A stretch of DNA of 64,000 nucleotides from positions 620,001 through 684,000 of the forward strand of contig JAAONU010000014.1 in assembly GCA_012932295.1 (NCBI GenBank), read 5' to 3'. This document shows positions 45,601 to 57,700 of the stretch, piece by piece. The stretch is from Cyclina sinensis. Taxonomy: Eukaryota; Mollusca; Bivalvia; Venerida; Veneridae. A program made the translations under genes and the position numbers. The notes beneath the pieces are model-generated. The model searched no databases. It was not told the DNA's origin and saw only the letters and a program-made list of their open reading frames with translations. The first letter of the stretch is position 1. Each line of letters opens with the position of its first letter.

Positions 45601-46834
45601 AGTTGATTACCTATCGGAAGCACTGTCAGGTCGGCAGCTCTCTTTGTTCCAATTTCAGAACTACACTCACACTGCTACTGCTACACAAAAATTCGTTTCC
45701 CGTTTCCTACCAGAGACGGTAATTCCTTAGATATAATTTTCTCTTAAACACAGACCGGGGAAAAAGCAAGATTACGAGGTGATTTTAAATAATTTATAAT
45801 GACCATTCTCTTCTACAGTTCTTTTCTACAGAAATAACAGTCCATGGATCTCAAATTCCCATTCTCTCTGGGAAGAAAAACATATTCTTGGAATTGTCAT
45901 TCAAGGTTTAAATTTGAAATTTTGACATGTCTTGGGCTGCCTAGAATCTTTCCAAAATGTTCCTTGGTCAATCCCAGCAAATCTATATCAAGTATAGTAT
46001 TTAATGTACGTTGAAGGCTTATGACCACTGCATGTGCATGTGTGATGGTATTTTCTTCATGCATACAATATAAACAATGAAAACATAACATTTCTTCAAG
46101 AACAGACTAAAATCATTAAAAGGGTATAGATTGTTGAAATAAAGCAAAAGTAGACATTTGTGCTGAATTGTGTCGCAGACGAAGAACACTTGATTATTAT
46201 TCCAATTTTTAATTTTAAAGGGAGACAATTTGCAATTTTCATAAAAAGTGAAAGATCAAATGATTTTTTATGAGAATATAGTCATTCATTTCTGGTCATT
46301 TTGTTGAAGAAAAGTGAACTCACATGATTTCACAACTTCAATAAAAGTGATTAAAACATGGATATAATTCAAATGTCCGCCTTTAAAATCTTTTTACATC
46401 CCATCTGTAAATAACTTGATTATATCATCAAAATGTACAACATGTACTACACACGTGTACAATTGTTTAGGTTAATTTATACACTTATTATTTAACTTAT
46501 TCCAAAACCATGTGCGCCGCCTTTGATGCTTTGCATCAAAATTAATCTTGTTTTCTTTTGTATGCTTCAGTAACTTATCCACTGACACATTTTGGAACTG
46601 CTGACAACAGCCAATCAGAAATTAATAGTACTTGTATTGAATAGTCCAGCTGAATATCATTCATAAAAGCCGGACTATTTTTCCCACTCTCTCCGTGTAC
46701 TTTATGAAATCGTAAAATCTTTGTTTACTACGAGATTAACTGCATACTAGTCAATTACTCCCGAATGTAATAACAAATGTATAAAAATGTTTTCCCTTTA
46801 CTTGATCTAAGGTGAGCATTTCCACCCTCAGCAA
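45601..46834. other. Unassigned DNA
   Basis: AT-rich; minus-strand open frames of 60-70 codons have no recognised feature. No exon of the membrane-protein gene was identified here, though a small one could be missed. Confidence 0.3.
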
Positions 46835-47578
46835 CCCAGCAAACATGTTCATATGGGTCCCATAAGGGCAACATCCTGGCAACCCCATATGGGTTTGCCC
46901 ATACAGTACCCATATGGGTCCCATATGAACAAACCCATATGAGTGTGCTCATAATGGGTCCATGAGGTTCTAATATACTAATTTATTACAAAAAAAAACA
47001 TATCAAAAATATGATTTAAAGTTAAATAGTTAAATATAACAATCCAAATGTATATGGGTATGCCCATGTTGTGCAGATTACACTGTTTTCTTTTCAAGTT
47101 ATTAAATGTTATCAATTCTTATCTTAGTTGTTTTTGTGGAATTTCAATTATTTTAAGTTGTACAATATAAAGATTTGTTGACTTCCAGAAAATGAAAAAC
47201 ATGCTTGAACAATTTCATCCAGGATTACCATGGACGATTGTAGCATACACAGTGGACGTACACACTGCCCATTAACAGAAATGTCAAAACAAGGGACCCA
47301 TAAAAGGCGAATATGTTAAAACAGGACCCATATAGGGGCCGTATTGCCCTGATTTGAGAACAAGGGACCCATATAGGACCCATATACTGCCCAGATGTTT
47401 GAACAAAGGACCCGTATAGGGCCCATATACTGCCCAGGTGTTTGAACAAGGGACCCATATAGGGCCCATATACTGCCCAAATGTCTGAATAAGGGACCCT
47501 CATGGTGCCCGGTTGCACATCCCATGTGGGCCACACATGGGGGGGCCCATCTGGGTCCCATATATTTTGTTTGCTGGG
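46835..47578. mobile_element. 744-bp TIR element with CATATGGG-rich tandem repeats
   Basis: Perfect 11-bp terminal inverted repeats CCCAGCAAACA / TGTTTGCTGGG. Inside, both flanks carry short cccatatgggtcccatatg-type repeats. On the right the unit 'gggcccatatactgcccag.tgtttgaacaa' repeats at 43 bp (47381, 47424, 47467). The minus-strand frames that read GPYMGPLF are translations of this repeat. Target duplication not clear. Confidence 0.7.
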
Positions 47579-47589
47579 AACCCCTATGT

Positions 47590-47800
47590 ACGCGTTTTCC
47601 CTATTTCCTACATTTTTATTTCTTATATTAAATAAGTTAATTTGTAATTTAATACTAGCAGTGTTTTTTCTAAGTAACAATACTTGACCGGAACATTGTA
47701 TAACTATTGTTTGGTTGTATCTTTTGTAATAACCCCATGTTGTACAATATGCTAGCATGTACCTGGGTGAATAAAGATATGTTCTGTTCTGTTCTGCTAA
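47590..47800 (+). mobile_element. LINE 3' end with GTTCT-repeat tail
   Basis: Ends ...tgtacctgggtgaataaagatatgttctgttctgttctg. AATAAA followed by a short pentanucleotide tail is typical of CR1/L2-like LINE 3' ends. No ORF remains. Confidence 0.45.
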
Positions 47801-47982
47801 GCCATATATAATGTGACATAAGACTTTTTTTAATCAGTTCTATTTAGAATATTATATTAATTAAGAATCTTCAAGTCTAAGTTAAGAAAAATGCCAAATA
47901 AATGACCCATTGATGTTTGGTTAACAGAATAGACACACCCAACTATTCGACGGTAATTAAACTACATAATTATCCACTTTAC

Positions 47983-48067
47983 CGTTTTCTTTTGATGTAC
48001 ATGATTCCTGCAAAAGTGATGAAGCCAACAGATACCAAAACACCAAACACAGCACCGGCTATAGCTC
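47983..48067 (-). CDS. Membrane protein exon 3: transmembrane helix
   Basis: Acceptor ...aacgttttgcag, donor GTAAAG; 85 nt, phase 1/2. Encodes AIAGAVFGVLVSVGFITFAG followed by IMYIKRK, a clear membrane span and basic inner flank. Confidence 0.75.
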
Positions 48068-49688
48068 CTGCAAAACGTTCATATCACAGTAGGTGAACTT
48101 TTCTCCTTTCATGCTAAAATATTATACAATATTCCCCGAATTTGATTTAAAAAGAAATATTCGAGATGTATATAAAAGTGAAGTGTTTTGTAAGATATCG
48201 AGAGAAGAGAGTTTATTTCATTACGTTTCATATGTGTCAATTATTGCCGAATATGTTGTAACACGCACGTGCGATTTTGGACAAACTTACCTGCTTCTGC
48301 TTCTACGGGGTCAATGTCATCATTACCTGGTAGGTCGACATGCTGTGTTGCGTTAACGACTACAGGCCCTGCGAGAGAAAAAATGAGGAAAATCAACAAC
48401 AGCTCAAACAATTAGTACAACAAATTATAAGCGAGTCGTGATATTGTGCAACTTTTTGAATGGACCAGTATCTCCTCCTCCACAGTTATAGCGAGATTCT
48501 GACCCAAAACAAAAGTATCTCAGAACATGCTCAAGGCGTCGTTTTAACCGCTCCTACAATTTACTAAGTACAACCAAATAGCGTGTCATTAACAGTCGCG
48601 AACATTTTAATGGCTGTTTACCATCTTGTAGCCTGATGATCTGGAAAGAATATATCCGATAAATAGTGGCTCAGTAAAAATAGTTTGACAGATGTCAATG
48701 TTACAGACGCACGGTTATTCCACGTGCATACTAAGAAGTGTTGTTTTTTTAATCAAAAAGCACGTTTACCCTGTTGCCATACTTAAAATGACTGAAAGTG
48801 CAATCACTCTACGAAATAAGGTCATGTTAAGCTTTATTTTACGCCCATTTTTGTTATTGTTTGTGGTAAGCACAAACACAAAATTTGAAATGAAATTTAA
48901 CAAACAAACGAAAATATCACCTGTTATATTTTGATATTCCATACTTAAATTCACTTTGTGTTACAGTATATCGCAAGATAAATACTGTTATCTCATAATT
49001 TAATTCATACCCCTTCCTGTTCAAGCCCGAGTTTAGATTACACGTACTTAACTATGTATGCAGTATCGTGAATATAAAATGAACTGTATTTCATTCAAAC
49101 AATCTGACTAATTCGGTTTCGTATTTTGCTCTGCTGTTACGTAAAATCAAAGATTAAATTCCACTAACACCCTTTTCTTGAACTTAAAGTGAAGTAGCGA
49201 TGGTTCGAATCCCACCTGAAGACTTTGTTCACGATATGGTCTGCTAATGACGCAAGTACTGTGACAAATATCGGGTATCAGATCATTCCGAGCGCTTTTT
49301 TCCAAAATTAAACAGCTTTCAGTATTCTAATGTTAATATTTACAGCTTACACGAACATAATCAGGTAACAGTTAAAAAATAACACACACACACAAACAAC
49401 AGGATATCACGGAATAATTGTAAACCAGTTTACAGACTATGTTGTCTAACTACAAATAGCAGGAAACAAACGCATTCATTGTCATCTTTGGCATTCTTAT
49501 TTCAGTTGTTAAGACCAAAGTTCGAGCTGTCCGAAAATCGAGTGACAAGTGTCAATGAATCGATAAAGGAAAATGATCTTTGACTTACGTGCGGTGGTCG
49601 TGCTATTATGCTTGGGACTGCCAAACAGGAACGCTTCACATAGAAAAATAGATACGTTGAAAAACAAATAAATGAAAATCCAGATCAT
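47983..49688 (-). CDS. Type I single-pass membrane protein, 5' exons (gene span)
   Basis: Exons 49688-49589, 48368-48291 and 48067-47983 join in phase through GT/AG borders. They encode a signal peptide (MIWIFIYLFFNVSIFLCEA, 1-19), a short Thr-containing ectodomain (about 20-60) with two sequons (N28-S-T, N39-A-T) and an acidic juxtamembrane run, one Gly/Val/Ile-rich membrane helix (about 61-84) and a KRKR stop-transfer. The ectodomain has no folded domain, so it is probably a stalk-like or partner-bound receptor subunit or an adhesion peptide; function unknown. The cytoplasmic tail continues in downstream exons, possibly 34997-34685. The gene diverges from the channel gene at 51605. Confidence 0.72.
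48291..48368 (-). CDS. Membrane protein exon 2: juxtamembrane ectodomain
   Basis: Acceptor cattttttctctcgcag, donor GTAAGT; 78 nt. Encodes PVVVNATQHVDLPGNDDIDP and VEAEA, with one sequon. Both splice sites are strong and both phases fit. Confidence 0.75.
48369..49588. other. Intron 1 of the membrane-protein gene
   Basis: No coding exon recognised. A B-box-like 'gatggttcgaatccca' near 49199 may be a SINE trace. Confidence 0.35.
49589..49688 (-). CDS. Membrane protein exon 1: signal peptide
   Basis: ATG at 49688; 33 codons plus one base before donor GTAAGT. A hydrophobic core of about 16 residues and a C-E-A/F border resemble a cleaved signal peptide. The first in-frame ATG was chosen. Confidence 0.72.
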
Positions 49689-51480
49689 GTTGGAGACTGA
49701 CCATCATAATTTATCAGCTTCAAAGATTAAGACTAAGTTGTCATCTGTATCAAGCTGATATGAATATCAAGTTAACAGTACGGAGACCTTTGTTAGCCAT
49801 CGTGTCCGGCTATCACATAAGCTACCTTCTACGTGAAGTAAGGTAACAAAAATATCGTTGGAAACGATGGATGCTCCCCAAACGAACACAAGAGAGTAAA
49901 AAAAAGGATGTACAATTGAGGAAGGTGTAGAGAGAAGGAGTTGTTATGTGTTTCATGATGAAGAGGTCTGGGTGAGAAATAAGAAACTATGGTAATATGG
50001 TTAATGTTGAAACAGAATAAAAATGCTGAAGGTCTTCAAAGACAAAATAGATCTAACCAATATCACGATATCACGAACAAATCTGTTCACAAGTAAAACC
50101 TCCAAAAACGTTTTACAGACATACGAGCACGTACATAACAAAAGTATTTTATCTGCAAAATATTTTATATTGAAATGTTTTTAGAGTTGAAGGCCATTTA
50201 AGAGTATGTATCTAGGGAACTCAGATGACAAAAATCAATTTCTATAGGTCGAAACTGTGATAAATTATGGTCTTAGATATGTATTCGGCCTTTGGTCCAG
50301 CAGATTTCGTAATTTTAGATTTAAATTTTATAAGCAACTGGCTTCGGGCCTGTGGCTTTTTTCGCGGACAACACATGCACAAAACATCGGGTATTATGGC
50401 GGACCTTTTAAAACAAACCATTTACAGTGAATGAGATCTGTCGAAAAAGTAATTAGTCAATTCAATAAATACGCAGTTTTACGTGACTGACCGACTCCCT
50501 TAATAGAAAAATTAAAGTGCCTTTGCTAGAAATGGTTTCTTTTCATGCCAAAAAAAAAGAGAGAAAAAAAGAATGATATGCATTTTCTTACCAATGAAGC
50601 CAGAACAATTGAAGTCCTAGGACGGAAAAGTGCCATGATAGGCCTACCTAAGCCTGATAACTGGTAGCTAGCCTAAAGACAAAAGCACCCACTCCTTGAT
50701 GCCATATGACTAAAAGTGCTGATATATTAATGCATAAAGTTTCTGCTTTTTTTTCACATCCATCATTATTTGTGGTGCATCTAAACTAATTCAAGTGCGA
50801 TTTAAACATCTATGCAATATGAATAAAAAAGTATCATAAGAAAGGCTCCACAAAACTCGAGACAGTCTCTAACAGTAAACAGCACGCAGAAACATTACCA
50901 GACTTGTATTGAGTGTTACTTCGGACTTTCTTATGACAAACTAGAGCCGATGATTTACGACGTCAAAACCACAATTCTGTGGTTAGAATAAATTATAGAC
51001 TTCATTGACAAACCGAGTCTTCAGATATGACAGTGGAGTGATAAAATATTCAGTATAATATTTTCTCCGTTTCTACGATGGAATCTAGATTTCCAATTCA
51101 TAATATCACCGTTCGCGCTTACAAGTGATTTCCACAACGTTTTACGAGCTGCACGAAACCTGTTCAATTCACTAAGACGTTCCATGTTTTCTTTTTCATC
51201 CTAACTCGTAAACGAGATTTCTGTGTCTTTATCACTAGCTAAATGAATAAACATCTTGTGGCATATATCACAAGAAAAACTAGTTAGCTCTACACCAGTC
51301 GCAAAATTCTTTAAAAAGTTCAAATTCTACGAATCGAATGTTCTCCGTTTAAGAAAAGACAAAAAGATATTCACTTCACAGCCCGTTTGTTTAGGCTATT
51401 ACTCTAATTTATTAAAATTAGGGCGGGTAACTTTGGAAATAGGAGTATCTGTTCGCCGTTCTTTATCCGATTCTATTTAA
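49689..51480. other. Divergent intergenic region
   Basis: Between the membrane-protein start and the channel promoter. At about 49855-49880 a fragment 'cgttggaaacgatggatgctcccca' matches in reverse the 3'/5' ends of the ATGCTCCCC element family. No gene recognised; the 75-codon frame at 51256 has no feature to support it. Confidence 0.4.
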
Positions 51481-51481
51481 A

Positions 51482-51540
51482 TGACGTCAAAAGTGTGCAC
51501 GTGACGTCATAGGTGATGCGTCTGAATAAATATGGCGGAT
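51482..51540 (+). promoter_or_regulatory. Putative channel-gene promoter: two CREs, E-box, YY1-like site
   Basis: Perfect TGACGTCA octamers at 51482-51489 and 51502-51509, exactly 20 bp apart. CACGTG at 51498-51503 overlaps the second. aatatggcgga at about 51529-51539 resembles a YY1 initiator-type site. All lie 65-125 bp before the ATG at 51605. CREB/ATF binding is known for this octamer; activity here is inferred. Confidence 0.6.
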
Positions 51541-51604
51541 CAAACTAAATAAAGATGAAAATTAAATTAAAATTTATTACTGTGGTTTCGGAAAACTTCT
51601 AAAA

Positions 51605-51778
51605 ATGTCTGGCGAAAGGCCGAAACAGTCTAATAACAGTGCTCTGAAGGACGATCCCGCGAAAACAGACGAGGTTCCCAAGAAAAAGCGCAAGATTAAT
51701 TTCCGATTTTCAAAAAAGTCAAAAAAAGAACCAAATCCTAAAGCGCGCTGGGGAAAGGCTATTACTGGTATTCGAGCG
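51605..51778 (+). CDS. CNG channel exon 1
   Basis: 58 codons, phase 0, donor GTAGGA. Encodes the cytoplasmic N-terminus with a dense basic run PKKKRKINFRFSKKSKK. Confidence 0.8.
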
Positions 51779-54700
51779 GTAGGAAATGTACAGTTCTCGT
51801 TACTTTGTATTTTTCGTTTTCTGTAAAAACTACAGTAGAACTATCGCTGAATGCGATTCATACCCCCACCAATTAATGTCCTTGACAGACGACATGGAAA
51901 GGTGGTTAAGGGAATAACTTTAGTGGCACAAATACATATACATAAAAAGAAATTATCTCTGGTGAAAAAAACAAACAAATTGTACAGGTAATAGTATAAA
52001 TATATACTGTCAAATCATGTTCGAAACAGTTACAAATAACCTTTCCCAATGTACTAAAACAAACAAAAGCAGTGAAGTTAAGAAAATAGCATAATTATGT
52101 CAAAATGTAATTAAGAGTGTAAAAACTTTGCATACTGAGCTTACTTGTTCTAGTTTTAGAAATATTCAAGTACATGTTAAAATTTCAGAACATTTTTTAA
52201 GTCAATTTTTGACCTTCAAGTGTGACCTTAAGCTGGCACAAGGGTAAGATGGGTTCTGCACATTGCCCAGTTGGGGTGAACATTTGAGTCAAGTTTGAAG
52301 AAAATCCTTCCATTAGTATAGAATTTATAGAGTGGACACGACATATTGTTTAGTATTGATTGTAAGTAAATTAAAAGACTTAAAAAGGGGCATAACTTTG
52401 TCAAAATGCAATACAGAGTTATGAAACTTGACCTGCATATCTTACTGGTGATACCTCATATATCTTTTAAGTTTTAAGCAAATACCTGTGCTAGTTTCAG
52501 AAATATTCAAGTACATGTTAAAATTTAAGAACATTTTCTAAGTCAATTTTGACCTTCAAGTGTGACCTTGACCTTAAGCCGGCACAAAAGTAACATGGAT
52601 TCTGCACATAACTTTGTTGAGTTGAACATTTGAAGTTTGAAGAAATTTCTTCCATTAGTATAGGATTTATAGAGCGGACAGGACATAATGTCTAATATTT
52701 GACTGTTTGATATTTGACCTTCAATTGTGACCTTGACCTTGAGCTGACACATGGGCAACATGGGTTCTGCACATCCCCTTGTTGAGGTGAACATTTCAGC
52801 CAAGTTTGAAGAAAATCTTTCTATTGGTATAGGATTTATAGAGTGGACACGATAATGGAGACGGACGGACCGACCGACCGACGCGACAAAGTGAATCCAT
52901 TATAGCCCTCCCCCTCCCATATTTTGTGGTGGGGGTTTAATAAATACTATATGATGATTAAGACTTTTGCAGTTCAGTTGTTAACAGTACTTACCAGTAC
53001 AGAAAATTCAATTAAAGGATCATTAAAAGTGTAAGGTTATGTTTCTCAAAGGTCAAAGTCACACTATGTTTGATATTAGAATTACATGCAAATTAGATAC
53101 TTGAGCAAACTTTTGATGTTTTAGGGGAATTCAAAATAAATAAATTAAGAGTAATTAGTACAAGTAAGAACCAGTTCAGTTGCTCAAATGTCAGTGTCAA
53201 GGTCACAATGAGAAGTCAAAGACAAACAATAAATGCTGTTGAGATTAGTCTTGCTCTGTCACAGACTGATATTATGATATCTTTGCACATACATATAACT
53301 TGGCAAGAAGGAATGTTGTATGTTAGAAACATGTCTGGTGTCAGTTTAAGAGTTGAGTTCAGTGGTAAATGATAAGTGCAGATTAGCTTGTCTGCCATTG
53401 AGTGATTTTGAATAATTATAACTGCCAAAACTTGTAACTTGACAAGATGGAGTTTAGCAGGTAGTGTAATTACAGGTCAAGGTCACTCATAAAGGTCAAA
53501 TGTAAATAACAAAGGTGATTTTTAATTACCTTTGGACGAACATTAGCTTTAAGGAGGTAGAGTACATGTATTGCCACAGAAACTAGGAACGTAACTAGGA
53601 TCCTAAATATATATATATAAGAGAATGAATATCACAACTTTTATCCAGATGTCATCCCTATTCTCAAACACATCAATCCTGATTATTTTGTTGTTGTTGC
53701 CTTTATTAGAAACCAACAGGAGGCATCATCATGTATTTGGAATAGAAACTTATACCTTGACATGTATGTAGTACTGAAAAAGTTCTATAAGTATTCACTA
53801 TCAGTATATACAAGAGGGATTTTGGGTGTGTAACAACAATTCCATTTTGCACAACATGAGAGAAATTTTTAATACAATAGCTTGCTGTTTCTGCACAGTT
53901 TGGGTCCGAGCTGTGAAGTAATGTTTTTTTGAAAGAATGAACACATAGGCCTGGTGTGCATCAGGTTTTATTGAATATGCTTGGTAACAATTTGATTTAT
54001 AGACTTCCAGTCAGGGTGACAGTGTGCACTTATAATAATTATGTATAACAATTGGAGTTAAAAGTTCGAATTATTCATTCACACAAATGTTAAGAGTTCT
54101 GGTTAGTTCCAAGTACCTGTGAGTATTGAGTCACAAGGCTGACAGCAGACTTACCGGTAAGTCAGGCGCGTAGCTAGCCTATAAAGAATGTGGATTCAAA
54201 ATAATCTAGGGGGACAGGGGGCATGCCCCCCCTGAAAATTTTGAAATAAATGGTGCAATTTGGTGCGTTTTGGGGCCTCCGGAGAGCTTTCTTGACCAAC
54301 GAAAATCCATTTATTTTAGCATAAAAATTGAGATGAATAGCTTTACTTTTTTTTTGTCAAAATAATGTGGATTCAGCTGCGTACTCGCGTATAGGCAGCT
54401 ACGCGCCTGTAAGTCATTGAGCAAGCTTATCAAGTACAACTTGTTACTGTAAAAGTCAGTAGGTTTTTATTGACTTTTTCTTCCAGATTCAGAGTAAGAG
54501 GTCAGAGAAGGACCAGTTTTTAGACAGGTTTACAGTAACTGGAAGATCCTATTCAGCAGAAAATGAGGTTGTTGTGTATGAGTTCAAAGATTATTTCACA
54601 AAAAGGTAAGGACAGTGCAATTTTAAAATACACTTAGATTTCATTTTGATATAATTGCTTCTGTATTAGTTATCAATATCGATCCAGAATTTGTTCATTA

Positions 54701-57700
54701 GGAATAATGGTTAGAAGACATAATAAAGTTGTCCTGAATTACAACAAAGATCTGCTGCTTTTTCTCTGCTTCCCTAGTTTCATGGAGTGTGCTCTACTTT
54801 GTCATCTTGGTAAAAACTAAAAAGTGACAATCCAGCTATCTTAAAGATTTAGTTTAGCTGACCCCAGGATTTTGAGTTCAGTCCTCTAAAGTACATTTGT
54901 ACTGCTATCTAACAGGTAAATGTGTCTCAAAATATTTTTATGATTTAAAATTCTCCATTTAATGATTTTCAGTTTGATCATTATTTCAGATCTACATTTT
55001 ATTTTCAGTTTTTGGAAGACAGTGGTTGTTGACCCTTCCAATTCAAACTATTTCTACTGGTCAATGTTAGTAATGTTTGCCGTCCTGTATAACTTACTTT
55101 TCATCATCCTGAGGTGTGTGTTTCCACAGCCTCATCAAGGTGGTCTCCTCACCATGTGGTTTACCATCGACTATGTGTGTGACTGTATCTACCTTGCTGA
55201 TATGTTTGTGAAGTCAAGAATAGGTAAGCAGGCAGTAATATAAAGAAACCAGATGGTAAAAAAGTGTCTTTGAATTTATTCTTACCACATAAAGTCTTTT
55301 TAGTGTACTAGGCTGACCATCCATGGACCTTGCAGATAAGAAGGTCATGGTGGCCATAAATCACTCACCTGGATATAAATGCTAAAACTGAGAGGTGCAA
55401 TGTATGGATTTATTTAAATTTGCCCCTGAGGTAATTTTGGCTCTGTCCTGGGGGTCAGATGTTTTAAAGGGGCTGTACTCCAGATTTGATATAAAAATAT
55501 TTTTTACATAAATTAAATATCTAGATGCCGTGAGATTATAACAACATGATATTTTACTTTAAAACTGATTATAAAAGTCAAAATAGAACAAAAAATAATA
55601 TTTTCACTTCAGCTTGATTTGAACTCTGGACCCTCATGTTAACAAAATTTTTCCAATGCTTTTACTGTCACCACTATCACTGCAACTGAAATAACAGTTA
55701 TTTACTTTAAATGTTATATGATATAGTTATACCGTCCGTTACAGTATAGCACTACGAAAGGAAAAAAATCAATTTATAATGTGATTATCTGACTTATTTT
55801 TTGTCAGTGAGTTAGTTTTAAGCATTAGTCATAAATATTACAAGAAATTTATAGCACAAGAAAACTTTCTTTTTTTGTCATCTGGAGCACAGCCCCTTTA
55901 AATTGAGTTATAATCAACAAACTCTAAAAATCTTTTTGTCAGAAACCACAAGTCTGAGACTTTTGAAAATAATAATTTGATCTGAAGTATTATGTAGTAG
56001 ACCTCTATCAGGTTGTCCAAAAAAGTCCCAGAGAACATTACTTATCCCACCCAAGGTTCAAATGTTTTACACAGAAATATAGAGGAAAATCTTTTAAAAA
56101 TTACAGTTTTAAAATTTAAGGCATAACATTGGACCTTTACCAAGATTGTTCAAACTTTGCCCCTTTGGTCATGTTTGGCTCAACCCCACTGATTAGAAGT
56201 TTTACATTGACTTACATGTATATAGACAAACTCATAAATCTTCTAATCAGAAACTGCAAAACTAGGATTTCTGATTTTTGGTGTATAGCATTATCTACCA
56301 GTACTCTATTTTAACAGCCCACTGTGACCTTGACCTTACAAGCAACACATCATCTTGCCCAGTTATACTATTTAAGCCCCTTCAAGTTAACTCACCAAAA
56401 AAATTATTTTTAAACTGATGACTAATATCAACAAATTAATGCTGGTGATTGTCTTGTTAAACATAATAATTTGCCTTTTTCCTTTGACAGTTGTTAAATT
56501 CTCTGTTTTTTAACTTCTTATACTTTTGTAACATTGCCGATGTATTAACACAAGTGAGCAAAAATAACAAACAAGAGCTGTCAGTGGAGACAGTACACTC
56601 AACTATGTAAGTACTGGATAGTTAAGTAAGGGATAACTATCAATCTAATTCAAGTTCTGTAGATATATAGACAAGAATCTTCTCCATGGCAGATGAAATA
56701 TCATATAATAAATATTATTTTACCATTGAAAATCCCTCAAGAAATAAAGAAGTTTTAGTAAAATATTATATTTTTTAAGGAAAATTTTAAGTTTAAAGGG
56801 GGAGTAATTCTGTAAACATGGGAGCTAGAGTTATGAACCTTACCACGTATGATATGGGTGATGATAAGGAACATAATTATATTTGAAGTTAGAAGTAAAT
56901 CCCTCAAGAAATAAAGAAGTTATAGAAAAAAAAATATTTTACTGCACAAAATCTTTAATCAGAGATCTGGACATGGACCCCGACGCCAGGGTGAGTAGGA
57001 CAGCTTTCCATAAACTTTGTATAGTTGAACTAAAAATCAAAGTCTAATCCTTTCATATACCTTTTGTTCAGATTTTATCATTGGGCAAATTATATTCGAC
57101 AAACAATGATGCTGTATCAATTTATGTTTACTAAAGTAAATTTTCTGACAGAAAAGCACAAGTCATTAGCATTAGCCTAGAGTAGATATTGATGTGTCAC
57201 ATGGTTCGATGTTTTGTCTTGATAAAGTCAGTCATATTTTCAGTTCAGATTTCACTTAATACTGATATCTGGTCATTGAAAAGGGGTCATATCATGTAAT
57301 AGCAGGGTGGTTTCAGCATCAGGTTACAAAACCATTGATAATAGAGAAGAAAATTCTGTTCTTGAAAAAGACCACCTATTACTAGGTTCATTTAGCCATG
57401 CAGAAAGTTTTACTATGATTTTCAACCTTCCTTTTACAAGTATGAATAACTTGACAATCAATTCCTTATTTTATTCTAAATAAAGATATTACAATTCTTG
57501 ATCTCAGTACATGAAAGTACTGGTTTTGGAAAAAAAGGACATGATGCTTGTTTAAAAGAATTTGAGTAGGATTAATCTAATAAGGTAAGTGTATGAAAGG
57601 TAATCATTAACAGATGTCCTTTGGCCTTAATCTGAGTTACTATTTGAAATTCATTACTGACATTCATTTTTTTTTCAGGCTTTTTAGAGCAGGGCCTGCT

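Noticed and set aside
47225..47758. Minus-strand 177-codon frame rich in GPYMGPLF
   Set aside because: Translation of the CATATGGG/43-bp repeats of the CCCAGCAAACA element.
51256..51480. Small gene upstream of the channel promoter
   Set aside because: 75 codons, no recognised domain, weak start context, and it overlaps the probable promoter.
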